The notes: generated by a model from the sequence alone, not told the origin. Counted from the stretch's first letter, positions 37,165-46,966 are shown. The stretch: DNA of 64,000 nt from Aquirhabdus sp. (GCA_030149815.1 JASLHI010000014.1:1-64000); one strand, 5' to 3'. Program-made: numbers and translations.

Positions 37165-37636
37165 TTTTCGTACTTTCCTTAACTACCGACCCTATGCAAG
37201 CATAGGATTTTCAATCATTATTTCTCTTGATATACCATTGTTTACTTATTAAAAAATAACATTCTATCTAGAGAATTCTCAATTAAACTCACACAGATCT
37301 AATTTTTTGCTTATTAAGAAGCCATAAACAATTTGTATGAGTAATGGTGTGTATTTGATCACACCAACATGCAGATGCTATGACGAATTTATTTCAAATA
37401 TATGAAAAATAGTGATGATCATTGACATGATATTTAGACATATTGAAGCGTAAACTTTTTCAGTCAATAACGCAGAAACATACCTATTATTTTAATGAAG
37501 CAAACACTATCAATCCAAAATGAGACATTTTGCACAATACTACATGCACATCTATATGATGTGGCTAAGTTTATACAATGTTATACACATAGTTATCAAC
37601 ACCTACAATGTATCAATATATTACAGATGTGTGAAT
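37165..37636. other. Gap between the mini-gene and mfd
   Basis: About 470 AT-rich bases without a supported gene. The palindrome CCTATGC-AA-GCATAGG (37191-37206) lies in the mini-gene leader. A possible minus-strand promoter is TTGAGA, 17 bases, then TTATTT (roughly 37255-37285). The remainder shows nothing clear. Confidence 0.4.
37191..37206. promoter_or_regulatory. Perfect 16-bp palindrome in the mini-gene leader
   Basis: CCTATGCAAGCATAGG: two 7-base arms and a 2-base centre, about 27 bases upstream of the mini-gene ATG. It is more like an operator than an RNA hairpin because the loop is too small. Confidence 0.5.
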
Positions 37637-40600
37637 TTAGCTCATTTGTTGCAGCAAATCTTGCAAAAAGGCTAATCGCTCTTTTTCATCGGTTAAATTT
37701 GCATTCACTCGCAAACGACGACCGCCTTCCATTTTATAAAAATTTGGTTTGGCTTGAATGATTTTAATAATCTTTATTGCTTCAACAGGTGTGTCGGTGG
37801 CAAATTCGATAATGCCGCCTTTGGCATTAAAGTCCATTTTTTCGATGCCTAGTTTTTCTGCGACTAAGCGTAAACGATGGACATGAAAAAGATTTTGACC
37901 TTGTAATGGCAATAAACCAAAACGATCAATCATTTCTACACGAATTTCATTCAGTGCGTCTTCAGTCGAAACATGGCTAATGCGTTTGTAAAACAATAGA
38001 CGTTGATGAACATCACCAAGATAAGCATCAGGAATGAGCGCCGGCAGATTTAAATTAATATCACTGGTGAGTGACAGCGGTGCTTCAAGATTTGGCGCTT
38101 TGCCATTTTGAATCGCCTTAGTCGCGCGCTCCAGCATATCCATATACAGACTAAAACCAATCGCCTGCATGTTGCCACTTTGTTCTTCGCCTAGTAGCTC
38201 ACCTGCCCCGCGAATTTCCAAATCCTCAGTCGCAAGGATAAAACCCGCGCCCAAATTGGCAGCACGTTGAATCGCATCAAGACGTTTTTCGGCATCACCT
38301 TTGAGATTTTTAATCGAAGGTACTGTCAGATAAGCATAAGCTTGATGATGCGAACGACCCACACGACCGCGTAATTGATGGAGCTGCGCCAAGCCAAGTT
38401 TGTCGGCACGTTCGATGATAATAGTATTGGCATTTGGCACATCAATGCCTGTTTCGATGATCGTCGAACAGACCAAAATATTGGCTTGCTTGTGATAGAA
38501 CGCTTGCATGACTTGTTCGAGTTCACGCTCGCGCATTTGTCCGTGAGCCACAGCAACACGCGCTTCTGGAATCAATGCACGAAGTTCATTGGCAGCACGT
38601 TCGATGCTATCGACATCATTATGTAGGAAATAAACCTGACCGCCACGCAGCAATTCACGCAGAATCGCTTCTTTCAGCGCAGTACTGGTTTTCTCGATGA
38701 CAAAAGTTTTCACTGCCAAACGGCGCGCAGGCGGTGTAGCAATAATCGATAAATCACGAATACCTGAAAACGCCATATTCAGCGTTCTTGGAATTGGTGT
38801 CGCCGTTAAAGTCAGCATATCGACATCAGCGCGCAAGGCTTTGATTTTTTCCTTATCACGTACACCGAAGCGATGTTCTTCATCGACAATCATTAAGCCA
38901 AGATCGTGAAAGCCTACGCCCTCTTGAATCAGCTTATGCGTACCAATCACAATATCGACTTTACCAACCGCTAAGTCTTCCAACACTCTCGTATGGTCTT
39001 TTTTGCTACCGAAACGTGACAACACTTCGATGCGCACAGGCCAATCTGCAAAACGATCCATAAAATTTTCATAATGCTGTTGCGCGAGCAGCGTCGTTGG
39101 CACAAGCACTGCAACTTGTTTTCCGCCATGCACAGCAACAAATGCCGCGCGCATTGCGACTTCAGTTTTACCAAAACCCACATCACCACAGACCAAGCGA
39201 TCCATCGGCTTGGTTTGCTTCATATCATGGATGGCTGCCGTGATTGCATTGGCTTGATCAGGTGTTTCTTCAAATGAAAACTGGCTGGAAAACAAATCAT
39301 AGGCATGTTCATCGACGGTAAAGGCATTACCCTCTCGTGCTTGTCGACGTGCTTGGATATTAAGTAACTCTGCTGCGACATCGTGGATTTTCTCTAAAGC
39401 CTTGCGCTTAGCTTTACTCCATGTATCCGTGCCGAGTTTATGCAGTGGTGCATGATCTGGATCACCGCCGCTATAACGGCTGATGAGTTGTAAGTTGGCA
39501 ACAGGAACATAAACCTTTGCATTATCAGCATAATCGAGCTGTACAAACTCATGCGTTTGCTTATCAATTTCTAAAGTAACCAAACCGCCGTAACGCCCAA
39601 CCCCGTGATCAATATGCACGACAGGCGCACCAATCGACAGCTCAGACAAACTGCGAACGAGAAACTCTTCTGAAACCTCAGAAACTTTACGGCGACGACG
39701 CTGAATAACACGCTGACCAAACAGCTGATTTTCAACCACAATCGCAAGTTGATTATCAAGCAATAATCCACGTTCAAGTGCTGCTGTACCTAGCGCAAGT
39801 GGCATCTCTGAAGTGAGAAAATCATTCAAATTATCAATTAAATGAATTTTGCCAAGTGCTGGCGCAAGTAGTTCGCGTAATGTTTCACGGCGTCCAGCAC
39901 TTTCTGCAATCAGCAGAACGCGACCTTTAAAGGTATCGACGAAATTAGACAGCGCGTGGATTGGAAATTCGTTTTTATGATCAATGGGTAATTGTGGTGG
40001 TACTTGAGCTTGAAGATTAAATGTTCCTGCACGCTGACTAAACTCTTGTTCAGATAGAATCAAGCGACCAAAGGATTTAAGCCGTCCAAACAACTCATTA
40101 ACCGTGAGAAATAATTCATTCGGCGGCAGGATTGGCAATTCAATGTTATGACGACGATCTTCATAACGTTGATTAATGTCTACCCAGAAATGATCAAGCG
40201 CAGGATCAACTTCCGAATCCATCACGATCAACGTCAATTCAGGCAAATAATCAAATAGCGTACCGCCTTCGATGTATTCATCACGCGCAAAAAATAACGG
40301 CTGGTAATACTCCAAGCCTTGCGCGAAAACACCATTAATCACATCCTGGTAAAATGGAATACGCTTCGGACTTGCATCAGGAAACAGATCACCAAAACGC
40401 TCACGGAACATGCCGCGACCATCAATCAGTGGAAACTCTTGAGCAGGCAATAAACGAAAATTTTCGGTATGCGTGGTTGTACGTTGAGTTTCCGCATCGA
40501 AATAACGAAGTGATTCCACTTCATCATCAAACAACTCAATCCGAATGGGCTGTGCTTGCCCCATCGGAAAAATATCCATCAAACTGCCGCGCAGTGCATA

Positions 40601-41098
40601 TTCTCCGGGTTCAAATACCGTTTCAACAGCGCGATAACCCGCACGACTTAAACGCTGACGCTGTGCCTCAAAGTTCAGCTTCTGTCCTTTTTTAATATCA
40701 AAATGCTGACCGAGTAACCATTTTGGTGGCGCTATACGCTGAGCAAGTGTGGTTGCAGCAACGAGGACAATCCCTTGTTGGGGAATATTGGATAGTAATG
40801 AAAGACGTTCAGAAATAATGCTTTGATGAACAGATAAGCGGTCATACGGCAAGGTTTCCCAATCAGGAAACACATGCGGAGTCACACCGAAGAAACGCAA
40901 CTCTTCATCAATCAAGCTGACTTGCGCGCTGTCTTTTGCCACCATTAGAATTAGATTTGGCGACCGTTTTACAAGTTCTGCCAAAACTAATGATGGTAAA
41001 GCACCTTTCAGATTGCCCAACCAGCGGCGCTTGCCAGCAGGGATCTGTATTAAAGGCTCTGTAATCTGGTTGAGATCAGACAAGACAGCAAGCGTCAT
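37637..41098 (-). CDS. mfd: Transcription-repair coupling factor
   Basis: DNA translocase that removes stalled RNA polymerase and recruits UvrA. Order of domains: UvrB-homology region (1-350), RNA polymerase-interacting domain (HIDHGVGRYGGL), helicase motor with CGDVGFGKTEVAMRAAF, VDEEHRFG and LTATPIPRTL, the TRG-type region QLRGRVGRS, and the TRCF C-terminal domain. 1153 residues, the usual size. It is separated from the upstream lysS stop by a few bases, so the two may be co-transcribed. Confidence 0.97.
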   Translation of the reverse strand: MTLAVLSDLNQITEPLIQIPAGKRRWLGNLKGALPSLVLAELVKRSPNLILMVAKDSAQVSLIDEELRFFGVTPHVFPDWETLPYDRLSVHQSIISERLSLLSNIPQQGIVLVAATTLAQRIAPPKWLLGQHFDIKKGQKLNFEAQRQRLSRAGYRAVETVFEPGEYALRGSLMDIFPMGQAQPIRIELFDDEVESLRYFDAETQRTTTHTENFRLLPAQEFPLIDGRGMFRERFGDLFPDASPKRIPFYQDVINGVFAQGLEYYQPLFFARDEYIEGGTLFDYLPELTLIVMDSEVDPALDHFWVDINQRYEDRRHNIELPILPPNELFLTVNELFGRLKSFGRLILSEQEFSQRAGTFNLQAQVPPQLPIDHKNEFPIHALSNFVDTFKGRVLLIAESAGRRETLRELLAPALGKIHLIDNLNDFLTSEMPLALGTAALERGLLLDNQLAIVVENQLFGQRVIQRRRRKVSEVSEEFLVRSLSELSIGAPVVHIDHGVGRYGGLVTLEIDKQTHEFVQLDYADNAKVYVPVANLQLISRYSGGDPDHAPLHKLGTDTWSKAKRKALEKIHDVAAELLNIQARRQAREGNAFTVDEHAYDLFSSQFSFEETPDQANAITAAIHDMKQTKPMDRLVCGDVGFGKTEVAMRAAFVAVHGGKQVAVLVPTTLLAQQHYENFMDRFADWPVRIEVLSRFGSKKDHTRVLEDLAVGKVDIVIGTHKLIQEGVGFHDLGLMIVDEEHRFGVRDKEKIKALRADVDMLTLTATPIPRTLNMAFSGIRDLSIIATPPARRLAVKTFVIEKTSTALKEAILRELLRGGQVYFLHNDVDSIERAANELRALIPEARVAVAHGQMRERELEQVMQAFYHKQANILVCSTIIETGIDVPNANTIIIERADKLGLAQLHQLRGRVGRSHHQAYAYLTVPSIKNLKGDAEKRLDAIQRAANLGAGFILATEDLEIRGAGELLGEEQSGNMQAIGFSLYMDMLERATKAIQNGKAPNLEAPLSLTSDINLNLPALIPDAYLGDVHQRLLFYKRISHVSTEDALNEIRVEMIDRFGLLPLQGQNLFHVHRLRLVAEKLGIEKMDFNAKGGIIEFATDTPVEAIKIIKIIQAKPNFYKMEGGRRLRVNANLTDEKERLAFLQDLLQQMS

Positions 41099-41104
41099 GG
41101 AAGA

Positions 41105-42667
41105 TTAGCCTTCTTTACGTCGCATGTGCGGGAATAAAATCACGTCACGGATACTTGCCGCATCCGCAAATAGCATGACCAAACGATCGATACCAATACC
41201 CTGACCTGCTGTCGGTGGCAAACCGTATTCCAAGGCTTCAACGAAGTCCGCATCGAAGTGCATCGCTTCATCATCACCTGCATCTTTTTCAGCAACTTGC
41301 TGACGGAAACGTTCAGCTTGATCAATCGGATCATTCAACTCGCTGAAACCATTTGCTAATTCACGACCACCAATAAAGAACTCAAAACGATCAGTGATAT
41401 GAGGATTGTGGTCGTTACGACGCGCAAGCGGTGAAGTTTCTGCTGGATATTCTGTGATGAAAGTCGGTTGACGCAGTTTGGTTTCAACCGTTTCTTCAAA
41501 CACGATGGTTTGTAATTTACCCAAACCAAAACCTTCTTTAACTTTTTCTTTCAGCACAGTTTGTACAAAGTTCGCCAAGAACTCGCGGTCTTGTACTTGT
41601 TCAGCACTGATTTCTGGATTGTGTTCACGAATCGCATCAGCCATAGAAATCTTTTTATATGGACCTTTGAAGCTAAACACTTCACCTTGATACGGCACAT
41701 CCGTTGAACCCAAGATTTGCAGTGCCAAATGCTCCAACATATCTTCGGTCAGCTTCATCAAATCTTTGTAATCTGCATACGCTTGATAGAACTCAATCAT
41801 CGTAAATTCAGGATTATGACGTGTTGAAACCCCTTCATTACGGAAGTTACGATTGATCTCAAACACACGTTCAAAACCACCAACCACCAAACGCTTCAAA
41901 TAAAGTTCAGGCGCAATACGAAGATACAACTCCATATCCAGCGCATTATGATGCGTTGCAAACGGACGTGCAGCCGCACCACCTGGGATGACGTGCATCA
42001 TCGGTGTTTCAACTTCCATAAAACGTTCATTCAGCAAGAATTGACGAATACCTGCAATCACTTGTGCACGAATTTTGAAAGTTTTACGGGTTTCATCATT
42101 GGTGATCAAATCCAAATGACGTGCACGGTATTTCGCTTCGGTATCACTTAAACCATGGAACTTATCAGGCAATGGACGCAATGATTTCGTCAGTAATTCG
42201 ATGCTTGTAGCATGAACCGAGAGCTCGCCCATTTTGGTGCGGAACACATAGCCTTCCACACCAACGATGTCACCCAAATCCCAAGTTTTGAAATCTTCAT
42301 AGGTTGCTTCGTCGATGTCATTCTTCGATACATAAAGCTGAATACGACCGCTCATATCTTGAATAGTCAAGAAGCTTGCTTTACCCATAACGCGCTTCAA
42401 CATCACGCGACCAGCAAGTTGCACAACAACTTTATCGTTTTCAGCAAGTTGTTCTTGTGTCACATCAGCATAAGTATCATGCAAATCTTGCGCATAATGA
42501 TTACGACGGAAGGTATTCGGGAACGCATTACCGCCTGTTGCGGCAGTCTTTTCTTGAATCGCTTTCAGCTTGGCATGACGTTGGGCAATCAGTTCATTTT
42601 CTGAGACTTGAGGTTCTGTGGTCACTGATTTTTCAGAGTTTGCTGGAAATTGCCCTTGCTGCGTCAT
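41105..42667 (-). CDS. lysS: Lysyl-tRNA synthetase (class II)
   Basis: Charges tRNA-Lys. An N-terminal OB-fold anticodon domain (about 75-180, VQLAGRVMLKRVMGKASF) is followed by the class II core with motif 2 FRNEGVSTRHNPEFTMIEFY and motif 3 GQGIGIDRLVML. 520 residues. The N-terminal 40 residues are a longer polar tail than in E. coli LysS. Confidence 0.97.
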   Translation of the reverse strand: MTQQGQFPANSEKSVTTEPQVSENELIAQRHAKLKAIQEKTAATGGNAFPNTFRRNHYAQDLHDTYADVTQEQLAENDKVVVQLAGRVMLKRVMGKASFLTIQDMSGRIQLYVSKNDIDEATYEDFKTWDLGDIVGVEGYVFRTKMGELSVHATSIELLTKSLRPLPDKFHGLSDTEAKYRARHLDLITNDETRKTFKIRAQVIAGIRQFLLNERFMEVETPMMHVIPGGAAARPFATHHNALDMELYLRIAPELYLKRLVVGGFERVFEINRNFRNEGVSTRHNPEFTMIEFYQAYADYKDLMKLTEDMLEHLALQILGSTDVPYQGEVFSFKGPYKKISMADAIREHNPEISAEQVQDREFLANFVQTVLKEKVKEGFGLGKLQTIVFEETVETKLRQPTFITEYPAETSPLARRNDHNPHITDRFEFFIGGRELANGFSELNDPIDQAERFRQQVAEKDAGDDEAMHFDADFVEALEYGLPPTAGQGIGIDRLVMLFADAASIRDVILFPHMRRKEG

Positions 42668-42803
42668 GGTGTATCTCTTGATAAGCTTAATGAAATCGGA
42701 AACGTGCCGAATTGAAAAATAAAAAGGCTAAAAAATTTAGGCGAAGAATAGCAGATTTATAGGATTGGTTCATGCCAAACCGCCTAGTTATCAGTCATAT
42801 TTG

Positions 42804-42836
42804 CATAAAAAAACACCCACATCATGCGGGCGTTTT
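42804..42836 (-). terminator. Terminator after gpx
   Basis: On the minus strand AAAACGCCC and GGGTGTTTT (one G-T pair) enclose a 9-base loop and run into TTTTTTT; it follows the gpx stop. Confidence 0.85.
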
Positions 42837-42866
42837 CATTAACACAATCAATCCGAGAATTGGAAA

Positions 42867-43352
42867 TTAAGCATTTAAAGCCTTTTCAATATCACCAACC
42901 ATTGATTCTGGCTTAGTGGTTGGCGCATAACGGTCGATCACATTACCGTCTTTACCCACCAAGAACTTAGTGAAATTCCACTTCACCGCCTCACTACCCA
43001 AGATGCCTTTCGCTTCTTTAGTCAGAAATTTGTACAGTGGATGAGCATCGCTACCATTCACATCAATCTTGGCAAACATTGGGAAGCTTACGCCGTAGTT
43101 ACGTTGGCAAAACTCGCCTATTTCACTATTTGCACCTGGATCTTGTGAAGCAAACTGATTGCAAGGGAAGCCCAGAACAACTAAACCTTTCTCTTTATAT
43201 TGCTCAAAAACTTTTTCCAGACCTTCAAATTGCGGCGTAAAGCCACATTTGCTGGCAGTATTCACAATCAGTAGCACCTTGCCACGATAATCCGCAAAAC
43301 TTTGATCGCCACCTTCCAGTTTCTCTGCGCTGAAATCATAAATGCTTGTCAT
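42867..43352 (-). CDS. Glutathione peroxidase family protein
   Basis: A 161-residue thiol peroxidase of the GPx family. The active centre is NTASKCGFTPQFEGLE with Cys in place of selenocysteine; a second motif GFPCNQFASQDPG and the WNFTKFLV segment with the catalytic Trp/Asn are present. Such bacterial enzymes usually take electrons from thioredoxin. AAGGAAA precedes the ATG. The methionine sulfoxide reductase gene is the next minus-strand gene upstream. Confidence 0.93.
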   Translation of the reverse strand: MTSIYDFSAEKLEGGDQSFADYRGKVLLIVNTASKCGFTPQFEGLEKVFEQYKEKGLVVLGFPCNQFASQDPGANSEIGEFCQRNYGVSFPMFAKIDVNGSDAHPLYKFLTKEAKGILGSEAVKWNFTKFLVGKDGNVIDRYAPTTKPESMVGDIEKALNA

Positions 43353-43520
43353 GTAAATTTTCCTTTAAAATTAAGTGTTCATTCAAAAATATGAATTCAA
43401 CCATTTAAATACCCGACTGAGATTAGACCTACTTCTCTAAGTCCGCAATCCCCAAACATCAACTCTACGTTCATTAATTCTTGATCGTTCAATCAACAGC
43501 GATTATTAGCCAACGAATAC

Positions 43521-43916
43521 TCATTTTTCCTCAAGATTCAAGCATGCTGAATTAATACAGTAGCGCAATCCACCTGCCTGTCTTGGTCCATCATTAAACA
43601 CATGCCCTAAGTGTGAACCACAATGATGACAAGTCACTTCAGTGCGAATCATGCCGTGACTCAAATCACGATGTTCATCGACGTTTTCATCTTCCAAAGG
43701 TCGTGTAAAGCTTGGCCAGCCACAGCCTGAATCAAACTTATCTTCTGAACTGAATAACTCTGTATTGCAGCCCTTGCAACGATATACGCCTTCCGTCTTA
43801 GTATCCCAGTACACACCTGTAAACGCAGGCTCAGTACCTTTCTGGCGTAAAATACGATACTCATCTGCCGTAAGCTCCTGACGCCACTCCTGATCGGTTT
43901 TATGAACTGTAGACAT
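43521..43916 (-). CDS. msrB: Peptide-methionine (R)-S-oxide reductase
   Basis: Repairs R-methionine sulfoxide in proteins. The structural zinc is held by CKGC and CHHC; the catalytic Cys is in RYCINSA; GCGWPSFTRPL and GSHLGHVFNDG are conserved. 131 residues. The order gpx-msrB suggests an oxidative-stress pair, but 168 bases separate them and no joint promoter is obvious. Confidence 0.95.
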   Translation of the reverse strand: MSTVHKTDQEWRQELTADEYRILRQKGTEPAFTGVYWDTKTEGVYRCKGCNTELFSSEDKFDSGCGWPSFTRPLEDENVDEHRDLSHGMIRTEVTCHHCGSHLGHVFNDGPRQAGGLRYCINSACLNLEEK

Positions 43917-44210
43917 AAAGCTCTCCTGATTTGATGCTGACTCACATTAATATGAATGTGCCATATTTTTCAATTAATTCATGTGTTAAATCGGTTAATT
44001 CTTTGGACAAATCAGCATAATAACAGCAAAAAACTATCTACCAAAAAAAACAGATAGATAGCTCAGTGTTTTGAATTATTTTTACATAAAAACACACAAT
44101 AATTGTTTGGATAGGCATATATCAATCCTACTTTATACGATAGAATGCTAAACATAACTCATCTTATCCAACTTTTTTTGACATCATCAGTATTCTTAGA
44201 GCAATCTCAA

Positions 44211-45758
44211 ATGTATTTCGTGACCAAGAAAAATAACATTCAAGTTCTTGTTTATTCTGGATATGATTCAGAAAAAAAACGTGCAACGTCCAAAAATCTA
44301 GGCACATTTAAGATAGATACTTATGCACTATCTACCTTACTGAAGAGTAATATTACGATTCAACCTGAAGACGACGATGCAACTCAACGTCTTAAAACTG
44401 AATATCGCCAGCAAATTGAATCAAAAATAGATGAATTAAAACATTCATCTACTCCTAATGAATCAATACAGAATTTCCGTAAAAACGTTTCAAAAACCAC
44501 CGTTTCATCCACGACTACACCTCACATCAAGAGTCCTATCATGCCTCGTCAAATCGGTAAATCTGCAAAACTCGATAAAGTCTGTTACGACATTCGTGGA
44601 CCATTGCTGAAAGCCGCAAACGCGATGGAAGAACAAGGGCATAAAATTATCAAACTGAATATCGGCAACCCCGCCCCATTCGGTTTTGAATCGCCACAAG
44701 AAATTTTGTCAGATATCTCTTTAAATCTACCGAATGCTGTCGGTTATAGCGATTCGAAAGGTATTTTCTCTGCGCGTAAAGCGGTATTGCAGTATTACCA
44801 ACAAAAAGGCATGCAAGATGCTGTGAACGTGAATGACGTTTACATTGGTAATGGGGTGTCTGAACTCATCGTCATGTCTATGCAAGCACTGCTCAATACT
44901 GGCGATGAAATGTTAATTCCGATGCCAGACTACCCACTATGGACTGCATCGGTGAATCTTGCTGGTGGTCAGGCTGTGCATTACAAATGTGATGAAGAAA
45001 ATCATTGGTATCCTGATATTGCTGATATGGAAGCAAAGATCACTGCACACACACGCGGTATCGTGATTATCAATCCAAATAATCCAACGGGTTCAGTCTA
45101 CCCACGTCATATTTTGCAGCAGATCGTAGATTTGGCACGTAAGCATGATTTGATTTTGTTTGCGGATGAAATCTACGACAAAATTATTTATGACGGCATT
45201 GAGCAAGTCTCTGTCGCGACGCTTGCACCCGATTTGTTGTGCATTACTTTCAACGGCTTGTCTAAGTCGCATCGTGTTGCAGGTTTCCGCGCAGGCTGGA
45301 TGCTGATTTCAGGCAATAAATCCAATGCAGGAAGTTATATCGAAGGTTTGGATATGCTGGCATCGATGCGCTTATGTGCCAATGTACCAGCGCAATACTC
45401 GATTCAAACCGCGCTCGGTGGATACCAAAGCATTAACGACCTTATTCGCCCAGGTGGACGTTTTTATGAGCAACGCAATATCGCTTGGCAGATGCTCAAT
45501 GAAATCCCTGGTGTATCATGCGTCAAACCTGAAGGTGCGCTGTATTGTTTCCCGCGTTTAGATCCTAAGGTTTATCCGATTGAGGATGATACGAGTTTTA
45601 TGCTGGAGCTATTGAAGGCAGAGAAAGTCTTGCTCGTACAAGGAACTGGATTTAACTGGCCGACACCAGATCACTTCCGTGTGGTGTTCCTACCCGCAGA
45701 AAGTGAACTCAAAGAAGCCATGACTCGAATTGGTAGATTCTTGGCAACAAAACGTTAA
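44211..45758 (+). CDS. AlaA-type PLP-dependent aminotransferase with N-terminal extension
   Basis: The core of about 405 residues from MPRQIGKSAKLDKVCYD (ATG 44541) matches E. coli AlaA in size and in KLNIGNPAPFGFE, INPNNPTGSVYP, FADEIYDKIIYD and the PLP lysine in FNGLSKSHRVAGFRAGW; it forms alanine from pyruvate and glutamate. The same frame continues upstream 110 residues to ATG 44211 with protein-like sequence (VTKKNNIQVLVYSGYDSEKK, a helical PEDDDATQRLKTEYRQQIESK). Neither ATG has a strong ribosome site. I give the longer form because the extension composition looks coding; the core alone is certain. Confidence 0.85.
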   Translation: MYFVTKKNNIQVLVYSGYDSEKKRATSKNLGTFKIDTYALSTLLKSNITIQPEDDDATQRLKTEYRQQIESKIDELKHSSTPNESIQNFRKNVSKTTVSSTTTPHIKSPIMPRQIGKSAKLDKVCYDIRGPLLKAANAMEEQGHKIIKLNIGNPAPFGFESPQEILSDISLNLPNAVGYSDSKGIFSARKAVLQYYQQKGMQDAVNVNDVYIGNGVSELIVMSMQALLNTGDEMLIPMPDYPLWTASVNLAGGQAVHYKCDEENHWYPDIADMEAKITAHTRGIVIINPNNPTGSVYPRHILQQIVDLARKHDLILFADEIYDKIIYDGIEQVSVATLAPDLLCITFNGLSKSHRVAGFRAGWMLISGNKSNAGSYIEGLDMLASMRLCANVPAQYSIQTALGGYQSINDLIRPGGRFYEQRNIAWQMLNEIPGVSCVKPEGALYCFPRLDPKVYPIEDDTSFMLELLKAEKVLLVQGTGFNWPTPDHFRVVFLPAESELKEAMTRIGRFLATKR

Positions 45759-45774
45759 TTATTTAGCGAAAAAA

Positions 45775-45804
45775 AACCACGCTGATCCCATGCGTGGTTC
45801 TTTA
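45775..45804 (+). terminator. Terminator after the aminotransferase
   Basis: AACCACGC-TGATCCCAT-GCGTGGTT with an A run before and CTTTAT after. Confidence 0.8.
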
Positions 45805-45824
45805 TATTAAACAATCAATAAAAA

Positions 45825-45840
45825 TGTGATTAAAATCACA
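45825..45840. promoter_or_regulatory. Perfect CRP/Vfr-type palindrome upstream of the DUF1566 gene
   Basis: TGTGA-TTAAAA-TCACA is an exact match to the CRP core. A CATAAT -10-like hexamer at 45883-45888 would put the site near -61.5, a classic activating position; the accompanying -35 is poor, which fits activator dependence. This reading is inferential. Confidence 0.6.
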
Positions 45841-45950
45841 TTAACCATTGCTCAAACTGAATACTTATTGCACTATAACATCCATAATTTTATCCTTGAG
45901 CAAAATTCTGCTCATCAACAATCAAATTTTAAAGTACGTAGGATTACTCT

Positions 45951-46487
45951 ATGCACAAAAACTTAAAATCCGCTTTACTCCTTGGATTATCCCTGACGTT
46001 CATGCAATCTGCTGCATTCGCTGATTCAAGCACATCAGACGCATCACAAGTACAAAATCCAGAACCATCTCTAGAAGCACGAGGATTATGGCAAGACCCT
46101 CAAACTAAACTGATTTGGTCACGTTGCTCCCTTGGTCAGGCTTGGACTGGGCGTGAATGTACAGGCACACCAGAACAACTGACTTGGAAAGATGCAAAAG
46201 AAGCTGTAAAAAATGCTCGAACTGATGATAAAGATGACTGGCGTCTACCAACACTCTATGAATTAAAGTCTTTAAAACTTAGAGATGCAGGAAACCAAGA
46301 AACTAGCAAGTATCCTTGGTTCTACAAACCTGATGGTGCGGATGGGTATGGCTGGTACTGGTCATCAACACCTTACAGTTATTTTGGTGGAAGTTATGCT
46401 TGGGCAGTCGACTTAGATACAGGTAAAGGCGACTATATTGATAAAGAACGAAATATCCGTTTATTCTTAGTCCGTAAACCTAAGTAA
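45951..46487 (+). CDS. Exported DUF1566 (Lcl C-terminal-like) protein
   Basis: A 178-residue secreted protein: signal peptide ending QSAAFAD (about residue 25), then a DUF1566-type domain, recognisable from LIWSRCSLGQAW, LTWKDAKEAVKNA, DDWRLPTLYELKSL, WYWSSTPYSYFGGSYAWAVDL and a closing RLFLVRK. Two Cys residues in the domain (RCSLG, RECTG) may form a disulfide. Such domains occur in extracellular or periplasmic proteins of unknown function. It is a single gene behind a CRP-type site. Confidence 0.85.
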   Translation: MHKNLKSALLLGLSLTFMQSAAFADSSTSDASQVQNPEPSLEARGLWQDPQTKLIWSRCSLGQAWTGRECTGTPEQLTWKDAKEAVKNARTDDKDDWRLPTLYELKSLKLRDAGNQETSKYPWFYKPDGADGYGWYWSSTPYSYFGGSYAWAVDLDTGKGDYIDKERNIRLFLVRKPK

Positions 46488-46746
46488 TCACAAAAAGTAA
46501 AAGACAAATACAAGGTAAACTACATTCACATAATGTGCTTTACCTCAAAATCCAAATATAAAACCTCACCTTCTCCACACGATCTGCACACTATGCACTT
46601 TGGATTTTACAAATGTGTCAGTGTTGTTCTAAACAGGTAGCCCCTTAAAATTCCCTCTTATACTAAAAAAGAGCCAAATAGATAACTTTCTATATCGGTT
46701 ATTTTTTGGTTTTTAACGTTGATTTTATTTATTCAGGAGCACCATC

Positions 46747-46848
46747 ATGAAAAAAATCATTGTTCCAATCCTTATGGTCATGGCGTTAAGCCTTGGCGGT
46801 TGTATTATTGATCCTTATTGGTACCCTCATCATCATCATTGGGATTAA
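46747..46848 (+). CDS. 33-residue His-rich lipoprotein
   Basis: A tiny gene of 33 codons. CAGGAGC sits 7 bases before the ATG. The peptide begins MKKIIVPILMVMALSLGG and has a classic lipobox LGGC (Cys19). The mature 15 residues, CIIDPYWYPHHHHWD, are aromatic and His-rich and could bind metal. A clear terminator follows at about 46920. No family recognised beyond generic small lipoproteins. Confidence 0.75.
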   Translation: MKKIIVPILMVMALSLGGCIIDPYWYPHHHHWD

Positions 46849-46919
46849 AACGTTACGACTTTAAATTGTCATTCACGCTATAAAGTAATTTATAACAGCA
46901 ACTTGCAAGTAAAAGCAGT

Positions 46920-46966
46920 AATCAGAAGATCAATACACTCTTGAAGTGCAAATCTTCTGATTTTTG
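46920..46966 (+). terminator. Terminator of the mini-lipoprotein gene
   Basis: AATCAGAAGAT and ATCTTCTGATT pair around a loop that itself contains CACT-CTTGA-AGTG, followed by TTTTTG. Confidence 0.85.

Noticed and set aside
37034..37252. Plus-strand frame of 72 codons
   Set aside because: Its Ser/Asn-rich content is the antisense of the acidic mini-gene; the minus strand has the ribosome site and terminator.
37495..37761. Plus-strand frame of 88 codons
   Set aside because: Its 3' half is antisense to the end of mfd and the 5' half has no ribosome site.
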